Source of the DNA: JBFELO01 sp041552055
GTDB taxonomy: Bacteria > Acidobacteriota > Thermoanaerobaculia > Thermoanaerobaculales > Sulfomarinibacteraceae
Assembly (NCBI GenBank): GCA_041552055.1
Contig: JBFELO010000002.1
Coordinates: 32,698-96,697, forward strand
Direction of reading: 5' to 3'
DNA: 64,000 bases
Position numbers and translations under genes: made by a program. Below, in pieces: positions 17,638-26,057 of this stretch. How positions within the stretch are numbered: the first letter of the stretch is position 1; each line of letters starts with the position of its first letter. The notes under the pieces are model-generated. The model searched no databases. It saw only the letters and a program-made list of their open reading frames with translations, and had not been told where the DNA came from.

Positions 17638-19503
17638 ATGGGCTGGTACAGTCGAACCGTGCACAGACGCCTGACGATCGGATTCCTCGGGCTGCTCGTC
17701 GCGATTCTCGTCGGCGGGTTGAAGCAGCTGACGGCGGCCGACTCCGATACAGCGCAACGCGCAGTCGAGCGGCTGATGGCGACCGGGCCCGACCCGGCGC
17801 CACCGATCACCTCCGACGAGGAACACGCGGGTGCCGTTGCCCCGGTGCTGACTCCGAGGACCCCCCTCCTCTACCACGATGACACCCTCCCGGCCACGGA
17901 TCCTCGCGAAGCGCGATACCTCGTGAGCGAGGGCCGGATCTTCGTTCTCGACGGCGTTCCCCGGGTCGGACAGGTCGAACCGATGCTGCGCATCCGACCG
18001 GTGGACGGCGGCCAGCACATCGCATTCATTGTCCGCTCGACTCTGACACCGCACGGCCCCGTGCTGGGGGACGGCGTCCTCGAGATCGTGTTCCCGGCTC
18101 CTGCGATCTTCCGACCCTCGGTTGAGGTTCGGAGCGCCTGGGTGTCGGGCCGAAGCGTCGATGCCACGGTTCTGCCCCACGCCCGGAGGGGGACCGTGAC
18201 CGTGCAGGTTCCCGTCCGGGTCGCCGATCTGCGAGGAACCAACGGCACGCCTCGACCGGCCTCGGTGCTCGTCGAAGCCATCCTCGAGCTGCAGCGATAC
18301 GACTCCGTGGACCCGATCAAGCTCACGGATCCGGAACCAGAGTCCATCCCGGCCCCCCTCGCAGAGCTCGCGACGTTGTCGATCGGCAGCGACTGTCGCG
18401 ATGCCGATGAAAAGGAGAAGCTCTCACGCGCGGCACGGGCCGCCACTGCCACGGCGCCGGACAGCTACCAGCAGGTCCTGGCCGTCAACAGCTTCGTGAG
18501 CTCGAGGCTCCGCTACCTGGAGAGCCCCATCCGACGATGGCCCGGACAGATTCTCGAGGAGGAGGTCGGCGACTGTGACGACTACAGCGCGCTGACGGTC
18601 GCACTGCTGCGGGCGCTTGCGATTCCGTGTCGGCCGACGCGAGGGTTCCTGTACGACTTCGGCGCGGTCGCTCCCCACACTTGGGTCGAGGTGGCGCTGC
18701 CGCGGACGGACGGTGGCACGCACTGGTTCATCTGCGATCCGACTCTCGCCGCCGCGGCTCTATCCGAGGACGAGCGGGAATCCGCCGTCCAGCTCCCAAG
18801 CAGAGCTCATCTGTACCCCGCACAACCGTTGGTGGCCCCCTCCGGGCTTCCGGCTCACCACGTCACGGACATCCTGCTCAACACTGCCGCGTCAGGGAGG
18901 GACGAGGGCCGCGCACCGGCCGATCTCGAGCGTTACATGCTCGACGTATCCACGGGTGTCGCACGTGCCTTCAACGGTCGGGCCGACGCGCTGGCACGCG
19001 CGAACCTGCTCGTCCGACGAGAGCTCCCGCTGTCGCCCGGCAGCAGTTACGTGATCGGTGAGCGGACCATCACCGAGGGCAGAAGCACGCTGAGAACCAT
19101 GCTCGAGAGCGAGGAGCGGATCGTTGTCGAGCTGGTGGCGGTCGGCGACGGTGTGGATCTCGGCGACGAGGGTGAACGCGAGGTCATAGAAGCCCTCCGC
19201 GCTTCCTACGGCCAGCTCGACTGGCTGCTGTTTCACGGTCTGCCGGCACACCACTGCCTCGAGCTCGCCTACGCACGCGATCCGCACTCGGACCACCTCC
19301 AACGGGTCCGGCTCTCGTTCAATCGGTACCTGGTGCAGTGTCACCTGCGACCGATCCTCAAACGGATGCGCAAGCAGGGGCTGTGGACCGATCAGGAGGC
19401 TGGCCTGGTGGAGAACCTCCACCGCACCTCGGGCGGCACCAACCTGTACTATCTCCAGGAGCTCGCGCGGCGACGTGTCTCAGAATCCAATCACGTGCGG
19501 TAA
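17638..19503 (+). CDS. Membrane-anchored transglutaminase-like protein
   Basis: The 621-residue protein has one N-terminal membrane helix (about 12-28), an Ig-like middle region and a transglutaminase-like core with the full triad: Cys313 in VGDCDDYSAL, His347 in APHTWVEV and Asp367 in ICDPTL. Such domains act as cysteine proteases, amidases or crosslinkers in the periplasm. The C-terminal 200 residues have no recognised motif. No strong ribosome site is visible before the ATG at 17638, which was chosen because the membrane helix follows at once. Confidence 0.85.
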   Translation: MGWYSRTVHRRLTIGFLGLLVAILVGGLKQLTAADSDTAQRAVERLMATGPDPAPPITSDEEHAGAVAPVLTPRTPLLYHDDTLPATDPREARYLVSEGRIFVLDGVPRVGQVEPMLRIRPVDGGQHIAFIVRSTLTPHGPVLGDGVLEIVFPAPAIFRPSVEVRSAWVSGRSVDATVLPHARRGTVTVQVPVRVADLRGTNGTPRPASVLVEAILELQRYDSVDPIKLTDPEPESIPAPLAELATLSIGSDCRDADEKEKLSRAARAATATAPDSYQQVLAVNSFVSSRLRYLESPIRRWPGQILEEEVGDCDDYSALTVALLRALAIPCRPTRGFLYDFGAVAPHTWVEVALPRTDGGTHWFICDPTLAAAALSEDERESAVQLPSRAHLYPAQPLVAPSGLPAHHVTDILLNTAASGRDEGRAPADLERYMLDVSTGVARAFNGRADALARANLLVRRELPLSPGSSYVIGERTITEGRSTLRTMLESEERIVVELVAVGDGVDLGDEGEREVIEALRASYGQLDWLLFHGLPAHHCLELAYARDPHSDHLQRVRLSFNRYLVQCHLRPILKRMRKQGLWTDQEAGLVENLHRTSGGTNLYYLQELARRRVSESNHVR

Positions 19504-19524
19504 CCCGACGAGCTCAGCGACCGG

Positions 19525-19584
19525 CCCGTATCCGTCTCCGAACGTCCGATCAGGCCTCCACGCGCAGGCGGGCACGGAGACGGG
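19525..19584. repeat. YCCGTN hairpin repeat between convergent genes
   Basis: The left arm CCCGTATCCGTCTCCG (19525-19540) faces GGGCACGGAGACGGG (19570-19584). CCGTCTCCG pairs with CGGAGACGG. It spans the gap between the transglutaminase-like gene and the converging SDR gene. Confidence 0.7.
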
Positions 19585-20367
19585 TCAAATCGTCATCGCC
19601 GTGAACCCGCCGTCGACGCGCACGATCGCGCCGGTGACGAAAGAGGACGCCCGCTCCGACGCCAACCAGACGACCGCGCCGGCCAGCTCCTCGGGCTCGC
19701 CGAACCGATCCATCGGTGTGTGGCCCATGATCGACTCGATCCGGTCCGCGGTGAGCACCTTTCGATTCTGCGCGGCCGGGAAGAAGCCGGGCGCGATCGC
19801 GTTGACCCGGACCCGATGGGGTGCCCACTCGCGGGCCAGGAACTGGGTGAGATTGTTGACGCCCGCCTTGGTGATCGAGTAGGTGAATACCTTGCTCAGT
19901 GGAGGGCCGGACGAAGCCGAAGAGATGTTGATCACCGACCCGCCGTCGCCCTGATCGATCAGCCGCCGGCCGAACACCTGACACGCGACGAAGATGCTTC
20001 GCAGATTGACGTCCAGGATTCTCTGCCACTCCTGCTCGGCGATGTCGAAGAACGGCGTCGCCGAGTTGATCCCCGGGGCGTTGAGCAGGACATCGACTCG
20101 GCCCCACTCGCCGACCACCTGATCGAGCGCCCCTTCCAGATCTTCTCGTCTGGTGGCATCGACCCGTACACCCATGGCGTCGGTGCCGTTGTCGTTTCGG
20201 ATCTCGAGCGCACGCTGATGGGCGGCGTCTTCGTCGAGGTCGAGCACCGCCACCCGGGCACCCGCCTTTGCCAGCGCCTCGGCCATCGCACCTCCGAGCA
20301 CGCCTCCGGAACCGATGGTGACGGCGACTTTTCCAACCAGCGAGAAGAGATCGTACAGGTAGCTCAT
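19585..20367 (-). CDS. SDR oxidoreductase, probable fructuronate/mannonate reductase
   Basis: The 260-residue short-chain dehydrogenase has the cofactor motif GSGGVLGGAMA (TGxxxGxG family), an Asp-rich strand end VLDLDED that favours NAD(H), active-site Ser in SSASSG and YSITK. It lies upstream-to-downstream with a TRAP transporter and near uronate isomerase, so reduction of D-fructuronate to D-mannonate (the SDR replacement of UxuB) is a good hypothesis. The classical NNAG motif reads NAPG here. Substrate assignment rests on context. Confidence 0.85.
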   Translation of the reverse strand: MSYLYDLFSLVGKVAVTIGSGGVLGGAMAEALAKAGARVAVLDLDEDAAHQRALEIRNDNGTDAMGVRVDATRREDLEGALDQVVGEWGRVDVLLNAPGINSATPFFDIAEQEWQRILDVNLRSIFVACQVFGRRLIDQGDGGSVINISSASSGPPLSKVFTYSITKAGVNNLTQFLAREWAPHRVRVNAIAPGFFPAAQNRKVLTADRIESIMGHTPMDRFGEPEELAGAVVWLASERASSFVTGAIVRVDGGFTAMTI

Positions 20368-20393
20368 GGGGCCCTCCCTCTCTCGGGTCGATG

Positions 20394-20438
20394 ATTCGAT
20401 GCTGGATGCTGGATGCTGGATCCCCCACCCAACCGGCT
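20394..20438 (+). repeat. Composite GGATGCT repeat, copy C
   Basis: Three GGATGCT units (in CGATGCTGGATGCTGGATGC) run into TGGATCCCCCACCC. It lies between the SDR and TRAP genes and matches copies at 3452-3500 and 57506-57574. Confidence 0.75.
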
Positions 20439-20538
20439 TGCGCAGTCAACGCGATTGACAAAGAACCTCTTGAAGGCTCTACCGGCGTCCCTGACTTTGT
20501 GACTTGTGGACTTTTCGACATTTCGGCGTATCTACTTC

Positions 20539-21834
20539 CTAGTAACCAAACACTTTCGGTAACCACAGACTCAACCAGGGAACGTAGGTCACCACCAGCA
20601 GCGCGAGCACCATCGCGACGTACATGGGGAGCAGCGGTCTGACCACCGATGTGATGCTGGTCCCGGCCACCCCGCACCCCACGAAGAGTACGCTGCCAAC
20701 CGGTGGCGTGCACAGCCCGATGCACAGGTTGAGCACCATCACGATCCCGAAGTGGGTCGGGTCCATCCCCAACTCGGTCACCACCGGCAGGAAGATCGGC
20801 GTGAAGATCAGCACCGCCGGGGTCATGTCCATGAAGGTACCCACCGCCAGCAGGAGCACGTTGATGATCAGCAAGACCATTACCGTGTTGTCGGTCAGGG
20901 CGAGCAGGGCCGCGCTCACGTTCTGGGGGATGTTCTCGTAGCTCAGCAGCCACGACATGGCGGTCGAGGTGCCGATCAGCAGCATCACGATGGCGGTGGT
21001 GGCCACCGTGGCGAGCAGGATCTGTGGCAGGTCGCGCACCGTGATCTCGCGGTACAGGAAGGCCAGCACCCCGGAGTACAGCACCGCCACGGCCGCCGCC
21101 TCGGTGGCGGTGAAGATCCCGGCCACAATGCCGCCGATGACCACCACCAGCAGGAACAGGCTCGGCAGGGCGGCGAAGAGCTTCATCACCACCTCACGCA
21201 CGTTCAGCGTGCCCGCCACCGGGTAGCGCTTGCGCACCGAGATTGCACCGGCCACGAGCATCAGCGACAGTCCGACGAGGATCCCCGGCAGGTATCCGGC
21301 CAAAAACAGCGCGGCGATGGACACACCACCCGACGCCAGCGAGTACACGATGAGGATGTTGGACGGCGGGATCACCAGCCCGGTGGTGGCCGAGGTGATG
21401 TTGATCGCGGCGGTGAAGTTCCTGTCGTAGCCCTCATCCACCATTCGCGGGCCCACCACCCCACCGATGGCCGAGGCGGCCGCGACCGCCGATCCTGAGA
21501 TCGCCCCGAAGAGCATCGACGCCAGGACGTGCACGTAGGCGAGGCCGCCCGGCAGCATGCCGAGCGCCGCCTTCGCGAAGTCGATCAGCCGGCGGGCGAT
21601 GCCGCCCCGATTCATCAACTGGCCGGCGAGGATGAAGAACGGGATCGCGAGCAGCGCGAAGCTGTCCAGGCCGGTGGCCATGCGCTGGGCCACGGTTGTC
21701 AACGCCGGTTCCGAGGCCATGCCGAGCAGCATGGTGATCAGGGTGCCGATGCCGATGGCGAAGGCCACGGGCACGCCGAGCAGCAGCAGTGAGGCGAAGA
21801 CCGCTACCAGCACGAGGACGTGAATCCACTCCAT
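20539..21834 (-). CDS. TRAP transporter large permease (DctM type)
   Basis: The 431-residue protein has about 12 membrane helices and DctM family landmarks: GVPVAFAIGIG near the N-terminus, ALLAIPFFILAGQLMNRGGI, ISGSAVAAASAIG, and GLCTPPVGSVLFV near the C-terminus. It is the Na+-coupled transport subunit of a tripartite TRAP system, working with the small subunit and the binding protein just upstream. The start overlaps the DctQ stop by one base (TGATG), indicating coupling. Uronates are the probable substrate from the neighbourhood. Confidence 0.94.
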   Translation of the reverse strand: MEWIHVLVLVAVFASLLLLGVPVAFAIGIGTLITMLLGMASEPALTTVAQRMATGLDSFALLAIPFFILAGQLMNRGGIARRLIDFAKAALGMLPGGLAYVHVLASMLFGAISGSAVAAASAIGGVVGPRMVDEGYDRNFTAAINITSATTGLVIPPSNILIVYSLASGGVSIAALFLAGYLPGILVGLSLMLVAGAISVRKRYPVAGTLNVREVVMKLFAALPSLFLLVVVIGGIVAGIFTATEAAAVAVLYSGVLAFLYREITVRDLPQILLATVATTAIVMLLIGTSTAMSWLLSYENIPQNVSAALLALTDNTVMVLLIINVLLLAVGTFMDMTPAVLIFTPIFLPVVTELGMDPTHFGIVMVLNLCIGLCTPPVGSVLFVGCGVAGTSITSVVRPLLPMYVAMVLALLVVTYVPWLSLWLPKVFGY

Positions 21835-22340
21835 CAGGCGGCCCCACCGTCGTCGTCACCGGACCGCGCCCAGCGGACCTCGTCGGCCGCGTGAAGCGCG
21901 GCGAAGAACATCATGAGCAACCCACTCAGCGGCAGGACCAGGTAGACGTACCCGAGCGGCACCTGCAGCGCGGCCGAGGTCTGACCGAGACTCAGCGTGA
22001 GCCGCACCAGGCTGGCCCCGCCGATCACCAGCACGAGCAGGGCGAACACGAAGATGCACGCCTCGACGAAGAGCAGCAGCAGGTGGCGCCGGCGCCCCTC
22101 GAGCTTCTCGGGCAGAAGGTCGATGGACAGGTGGATCCGCTTGCCGGCGGCGTAGGAGGCGCCGAGCAGGCCGACCCAGACCAGCAGGTAGCGCGCCACC
22201 TCCTCGGTGTACGAGCTGGGATTCCTCAGCAGGAATCGGGTCGCCACCTGCCACAGCACGTTGACGACCATGACGCCCATCAGGACTACCAGGGTCCACT
22301 CGAGCACCCGTTCCACCGCGGCGCGGAGTGTCGGCATCAC
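21834..22340 (-). CDS. TRAP transporter small permease (DctQ type)
   Basis: The 168-residue protein has four predicted membrane helices and the DctQ patterns VLWQVATRFLLRNPSSYTEE and VGLLGASYAAGKRIHLSIDLL. It links the large permease to the binding protein in the inner membrane. It overlaps both neighbours (ATGA with the binding-protein gene, TGATG with the large permease), so the three are one translational unit. Confidence 0.93.
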   Translation of the reverse strand: MMPTLRAAVERVLEWTLVVLMGVMVVNVLWQVATRFLLRNPSSYTEEVARYLLVWVGLLGASYAAGKRIHLSIDLLPEKLEGRRRHLLLLFVEACIFVFALLVLVIGGASLVRLTLSLGQTSAALQVPLGYVYLVLPLSGLLMMFFAALHAADEVRWARSGDDDGGAA

Positions 22341-23368
22341 TGATCAGCGCCCTCTGCGTCATTCTCCAGAGCGGCCTCCATCTCCTTCCCCAACGCCCTG
22401 ATCCGCTCGATCCAGCGATACACCTCCGGCTCCGAGCGGTACTCCTCGATCAGCGGGGCCACCGCGTCCGCGAACGGCGCCTTGTCCGGGTGCAAGATCT
22501 CGACGCCGGCCTCGGCCACGGCGGTCAACGCGTGGTCCGAGGCCTCCTGCCAGATCACCTTTTGGTGCTCGGCCGCGTCCAGCGCGGCGCGCTGCAGGAT
22601 TTCCTGTTCCTCGCGGGTCAGTCGGTTCCAGCTGTCGGTGCCGATCAGGAGCACGTCGGGCACAAAGGTGTGCTCGTCCAGGCTGTAGTACCGGCACACC
22701 TCGTAGTGGCGCGACAGGTAGAACGACGGCGGGTTGTTCTCGGCGCCGTCGACCACCCCCTGCTGGAGGGCAGTGTAGATCTCACCCCACGATATGGGTG
22801 TGGCCGAACCGCCGAGCGCGCGCACCATCCGGATCGCGGTAGCGCTCTCCTGGGTGCGGATCTTCAACCCCTCCAGGTCGGCCGGCGAGAGCACTGGCCG
22901 CTCGCGGGTGTAGAACGATCGGCTGCCAGCGTCGAAGTAGCACAGGCCACGCAGCCGGGAGCCCTCCCCCTGCAGCAGGAGCTCGCGCCCGATCGGCCCA
23001 TCCAGCACCGCGAACAGGTGCTCGCGCCCAGCAAACAGAAATGGCACGGTCAGCACCTTGAACGCCGGGACGAACGACTCGGCCACGCTCGCCGACACCT
23101 TGGTGATTCCGATCGAGCCGATCTGAATCAGCTCCACGCACTCGCGCTCCGATCCCAGCTGCTCGGACGGGTAGATGTCGATCCGCATCCGGCCGTTGGA
23201 TCGCTGGGAAACGATGTCGCACATGTAAACGATCGCGCGGTGAACCGGGTGGGTCACGTCGAGGCCGTGCGCGAGCTTGAGCACGGTGGTGTCGGAACGA
23301 CCGGCGCATCCGACCAACGCGCAGCCGATAGAGAGAGCAACAAAGAGCCCGTGCCACTGGATCAACAT
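22337..23368 (-). CDS. TRAP transporter substrate-binding lipoprotein (DctP type)
   Basis: The protein (343 residues from the chosen start) has a lipoprotein signal ending in ALVGC. The DctP fold shows LKLAHGLDVTHPVHRA, GRMRIDIYPSEQLGSERE, the selectivity-filter region KIRTQESATAIRM with the conserved Arg that binds the substrate carboxylate, and GVVDGAENNPPSF. A longer frame reaches 23467, but the ATG at 23368 gives a normal signal peptide. Together with DctQ and DctM it would bind and import an organic acid, most likely a hexuronate. Confidence 0.92.
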   Translation of the reverse strand: MLIQWHGLFVALSIGCALVGCAGRSDTTVLKLAHGLDVTHPVHRAIVYMCDIVSQRSNGRMRIDIYPSEQLGSERECVELIQIGSIGITKVSASVAESFVPAFKVLTVPFLFAGREHLFAVLDGPIGRELLLQGEGSRLRGLCYFDAGSRSFYTRERPVLSPADLEGLKIRTQESATAIRMVRALGGSATPISWGEIYTALQQGVVDGAENNPPSFYLSRHYEVCRYYSLDEHTFVPDVLLIGTDSWNRLTREEQEILQRAALDAAEHQKVIWQEASDHALTAVAEAGVEILHPDKAPFADAVAPLIEEYRSEPEVYRWIERIRALGKEMEAALENDAEGADQ

Positions 23369-23515
23369 CCGGCAGCGGCTTTCTGGACGCGTCACTACGC
23401 CTTCGAACTCGAGTGTTGAGCGTCGCCGCCGCGTTGTCACTCTGTGCAGAGTGTCAGGACGATTCAACGCTCCCCCTTCCGTCAGGTATCTGGGTTGCCC
23501 GATGTGTGGTCCGCC

Positions 23516-24265
23516 TCAGCCTTCGTCTACCTCCTCGCGCTCCCGCTGCTGCATCTCAAGGGCCCACCTGAGGTGGATATCCATCGTCTTCCGGGCCAGC
23601 TCGGGGTCGTGGTCTCGAATCGCCTGGAAGATCTTCCGGTGGTGCTCCGCCGCGGCGCGCGCGCCCTGCCAGTGGTAGAAGACGTCCTTGCGCTGCTCGT
23701 AGAAGAAATCCGTAACCATGTCCAACAGCGCGGCGAGCATCGGGTTCTCTGCCGCGTGGGCGACCGCCCGGTGAAAGCCGATATCGTGGACCAGAAACCG
23801 CTGCGGGTTCTCGCGAAATGCGAAGCACTCCATCACCTCCTCGGAGATTGCGGCGAGATGCTCGGCGGTCGCGCGTTCCGCGGCGAGCTCGGCGATATCC
23901 AGTTCGAGAACCTTGCGCACCTCGAACAGATGGTGGTCTGTAATGCCGTGCAGCGACGCAAGCAGACCGAGCGGTTTGCCGCCGACAAAAGGCGACGCCA
24001 TGGTGATGTAGGTGCCCGAGCCGTGGCGGGACTCGACCACGCCAAGGGCCGCCAAGGCGTGCAGAGCGGTGCGGACGCTCGGCCTACTGACCCCTACACG
24101 GGTCGCGAGATCCCGCTCCGCTGGCAATCGGTCGCCGGAGGAGAACTCGCCGCTTTCGATCAGCTTCCGGACGTAGGCCACCACCGCCTCGGCCGCCATG
24201 GGTTCAGCGTGCCGGCGAGCCTCGACAGCAGACTGGTTCAGATCAGTACCTTTGTTTTGAGTCAT
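23516..24265 (-). CDS. GntR-family (FadR/FCD) transcriptional regulator
   Basis: The 249-residue protein has a winged helix at about 25-95 (SGDRLPAERDLATRVGVSRPSVRTALHAL, GSGTYI) and an FCD ligand domain at about 105-240, with the metal-binding Asp/His set in HDIGFHRAV and EHHRKIFQAI. FCD regulators of this type sense uronates or other acids and usually repress. It lies beside the TRAP genes and divergent from the glycosidase genes, so it probably controls both. A perfect FadR-type operator abuts its start codon, suggesting autoregulation. A start at 24199 is an alternative. Confidence 0.92.
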   Translation of the reverse strand: MTQNKGTDLNQSAVEARRHAEPMAAEAVVAYVRKLIESGEFSSGDRLPAERDLATRVGVSRPSVRTALHALAALGVVESRHGSGTYITMASPFVGGKPLGLLASLHGITDHHLFEVRKVLELDIAELAAERATAEHLAAISEEVMECFAFRENPQRFLVHDIGFHRAVAHAAENPMLAALLDMVTDFFYEQRKDVFYHWQGARAAAEHHRKIFQAIRDHDPELARKTMDIHLRWALEMQQREREEVDEG

Positions 24266-24278
24266 GTGGTATTACCAC
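24266..24278. promoter_or_regulatory. FadR-type operator GTGGTATTACCAC
   Basis: A perfect 6-bp inverted repeat around a single central base contains TGGTATTACCA, which fits the FadR-subfamily consensus TGGTNNNACCA. It sits right next to the start codon of the divergent GntR gene. A second half site, TACCAC, lies at 24291-24296. Binding would block that gene's own start region and possibly the divergent glycosidase promoter (inference). Confidence 0.75.
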
Positions 24279-24508
24279 TTTTGAAAAGTGTACCACCCCG
24301 CGCGGCCAACCGCAACCCATCGTTCACAACGCCGGATTTTGCGCGGTGAAAGCACCTGTGATCCATAGCCACCCTTTCAATACCTGACTTCACCGATCTG
24401 ACTCTCACTGCTTGACTTCCAACACCGGAGAATGTAAACAAGGGTTCCAGGTGACATAGTGGTCAATCCAATAGGCGATCGGAAGCTAGTGCAGAGGGCC
24501 GTGGAGTC

Positions 24509-25750
24509 GTGATCCACCGCGGCGCCGCTCTCATCGTGACCGCGGGCCTGGTGGCCTGCGCCCAGCCCACCGTCGGGCAGGCGCCGAACGCCGAACGCGT
24601 GCACGACGTGCGCGAGAGCATCAGGATCGCCGCCAACTACGCCGCAGATCGACTGCTCATCCCTGAGGGTCGGTCGCGTGGCGACTACGACATCACCACC
24701 GGTGAATGGTTGGAGTACGAGCCGGCCTGGCACACCGGCCAGGTGGTGGCCGGACTGCTGGGCGCCCACGACGTGCTGGGTGACGAACGATATCTGGAGC
24801 GCGCGAAGGACGGCGCCGACTGGTTCATCGGTCTGCGGATGGACGAGCCGCCGGCACTACGCGGCATGCTTCGGGCGTGGCACGACGAGGCCAACCCGAG
24901 GATCACCATGACCACCCTCACCGACGGCGCAGCGCCCATCTTCGAGGTACACCGCCGAACCGGTGACCCGGCGGTTCTCGACGCGTTGCGTGACGCCGGC
25001 GACTGGATGATCGATCTCTACATCCCCGAGCGGCGGATGTTCTACGACGTGATCACGGCTGACGGCCGGGTGATGGGACGTGACCTGCCCATGGATCCGT
25101 CGATCCGAAAGGACGACGCCCGGTACGGCACCGAGGGTTCGTACTTCGCCCACCTGTACCGGGCGACCAGCGATGAAAAGTACCTCCCCTACTTTCTGGA
25201 GCCGGCCGAGCAGATGGTCGCCGACCAGAAGAACGGGGTTTGGCCCCAGCTGCGGCCCAACGACCCGGAGAGCGGCTCGCTGCACGGAAGGTTCAACATC
25301 TGGTACGCCGAGGCGATGCTCGAGGCGTACGATCTGACCGGTGACGAGCCGTACCTCGAGGCCGCGCTCGCCACCGCGCGCGCCTACGCCACCTTCCCGG
25401 ATCCGGACGGCACCATGTACTACCGCCACCGGTTCGACGGTTGGCGTTCGCTACAGTCGCCGAGCGGCTCGGTGCTGGCCTTCACCGGCGTGCTGTGGCT
25501 CCGCCTCAGCCGGCTCGGCTACCTCGAGTTCGACCCGCTGATCGAGCGCGCGGTGGACTGGCTGCTGGCAAACCAGTATCCGGTCGATCACCCGGACCCC
25601 AATCTGGCTGGAGCCTACCTCGAGTTCTGGACCAAGGTGAAGAACGGGGATTTCCGCATCTATCAGCGGGACATAGCCACCGCCTTCGGGCTGCGATTTC
25701 TGTCGGACTACTTGAAGGCTCATGGGAAAGCGGTAGGAACAGCCAAATGA
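24509..25750 (+). CDS. Exported alpha/alpha-toroid protein, possible glycosidase of uronate locus
   Basis: The 413-residue protein has a lipoprotein signal (GLVAC) and repeated helix-hairpin segments such as WHTGQVVAGLLGAHDVLGD, GDPAVLDALRDAGDW, LHGRFNIWYAEAMLEAYDLTGDE and YLEAALATARAYA. This is the six-hairpin fold shared by unsaturated glucuronyl hydrolases (GH88/105), epimerases and others. The exact family cannot be fixed by eye. The GTG start has GAGGG 10 bases upstream. It overlaps the following remnant gene by ATGA and is followed by GH2, so a role in removing or processing uronyl groups is likely. Confidence 0.65.
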   Translation: MIHRGAALIVTAGLVACAQPTVGQAPNAERVHDVRESIRIAANYAADRLLIPEGRSRGDYDITTGEWLEYEPAWHTGQVVAGLLGAHDVLGDERYLERAKDGADWFIGLRMDEPPALRGMLRAWHDEANPRITMTTLTDGAAPIFEVHRRTGDPAVLDALRDAGDWMIDLYIPERRMFYDVITADGRVMGRDLPMDPSIRKDDARYGTEGSYFAHLYRATSDEKYLPYFLEPAEQMVADQKNGVWPQLRPNDPESGSLHGRFNIWYAEAMLEAYDLTGDEPYLEAALATARAYATFPDPDGTMYYRHRFDGWRSLQSPSGSVLAFTGVLWLRLSRLGYLEFDPLIERAVDWLLANQYPVDHPDPNLAGAYLEFWTKVKNGDFRIYQRDIATAFGLRFLSDYLKAHGKAVGTAK

Positions 25751-26051
25751 CCATGCGGATTCTGTCGCTGACGGGCGCGTTGCTGATGACCCTCGCCGTC
25801 CCCCATGCGGCCGAGCCGCCTATGCTCGAGCTGACCCCGGACGGTCAACTCCTGCTCACCGAAAACGGCTTCGAGCAGGTGCTCGAGCTCGACCTGGAAG
25901 GCAACGTTTTCGGCCGCTACGGCGGTCCCCCGGCAAGGCAACGAGCCAATTCGGTCTCATCCACCGGATCGCGCTCGCGCCCCACCGGGCGATATTCGTC
26001 ACCGAAGTTTTCAACTGGCGGGTGCAGCGCCTGGTGCCGAGCGATGAATGA
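25747..26051 (+). pseudogene. Frameshifted, truncated NHL-repeat protein remnant
   Basis: The ATG overlaps the previous stop. A signal peptide (about 22 residues) is followed by LELTPDGQLLLTENGFEQVL and GNVFGRYGG, typical of an NHL beta-propeller. At a C5 run (25927-25931) the frame breaks. In the shifted frame the text continues as KATSQFGLIHRIALAP and IFVTEVFNWRVQRLVP, exactly NHL-like, and stops at 26051. Only about 100 residues remain of a family usually over 250, so blades have been lost as well. The frameshift alone could be a sequencing error in the C run. Confidence 0.75.
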
Positions 26052-26057
26052 GGGGGC

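Noticed and set aside
20394..20438. CRISPR-like array
   Set aside because: The repeats are 7-base direct tandems with no spacers and no cas genes nearby.
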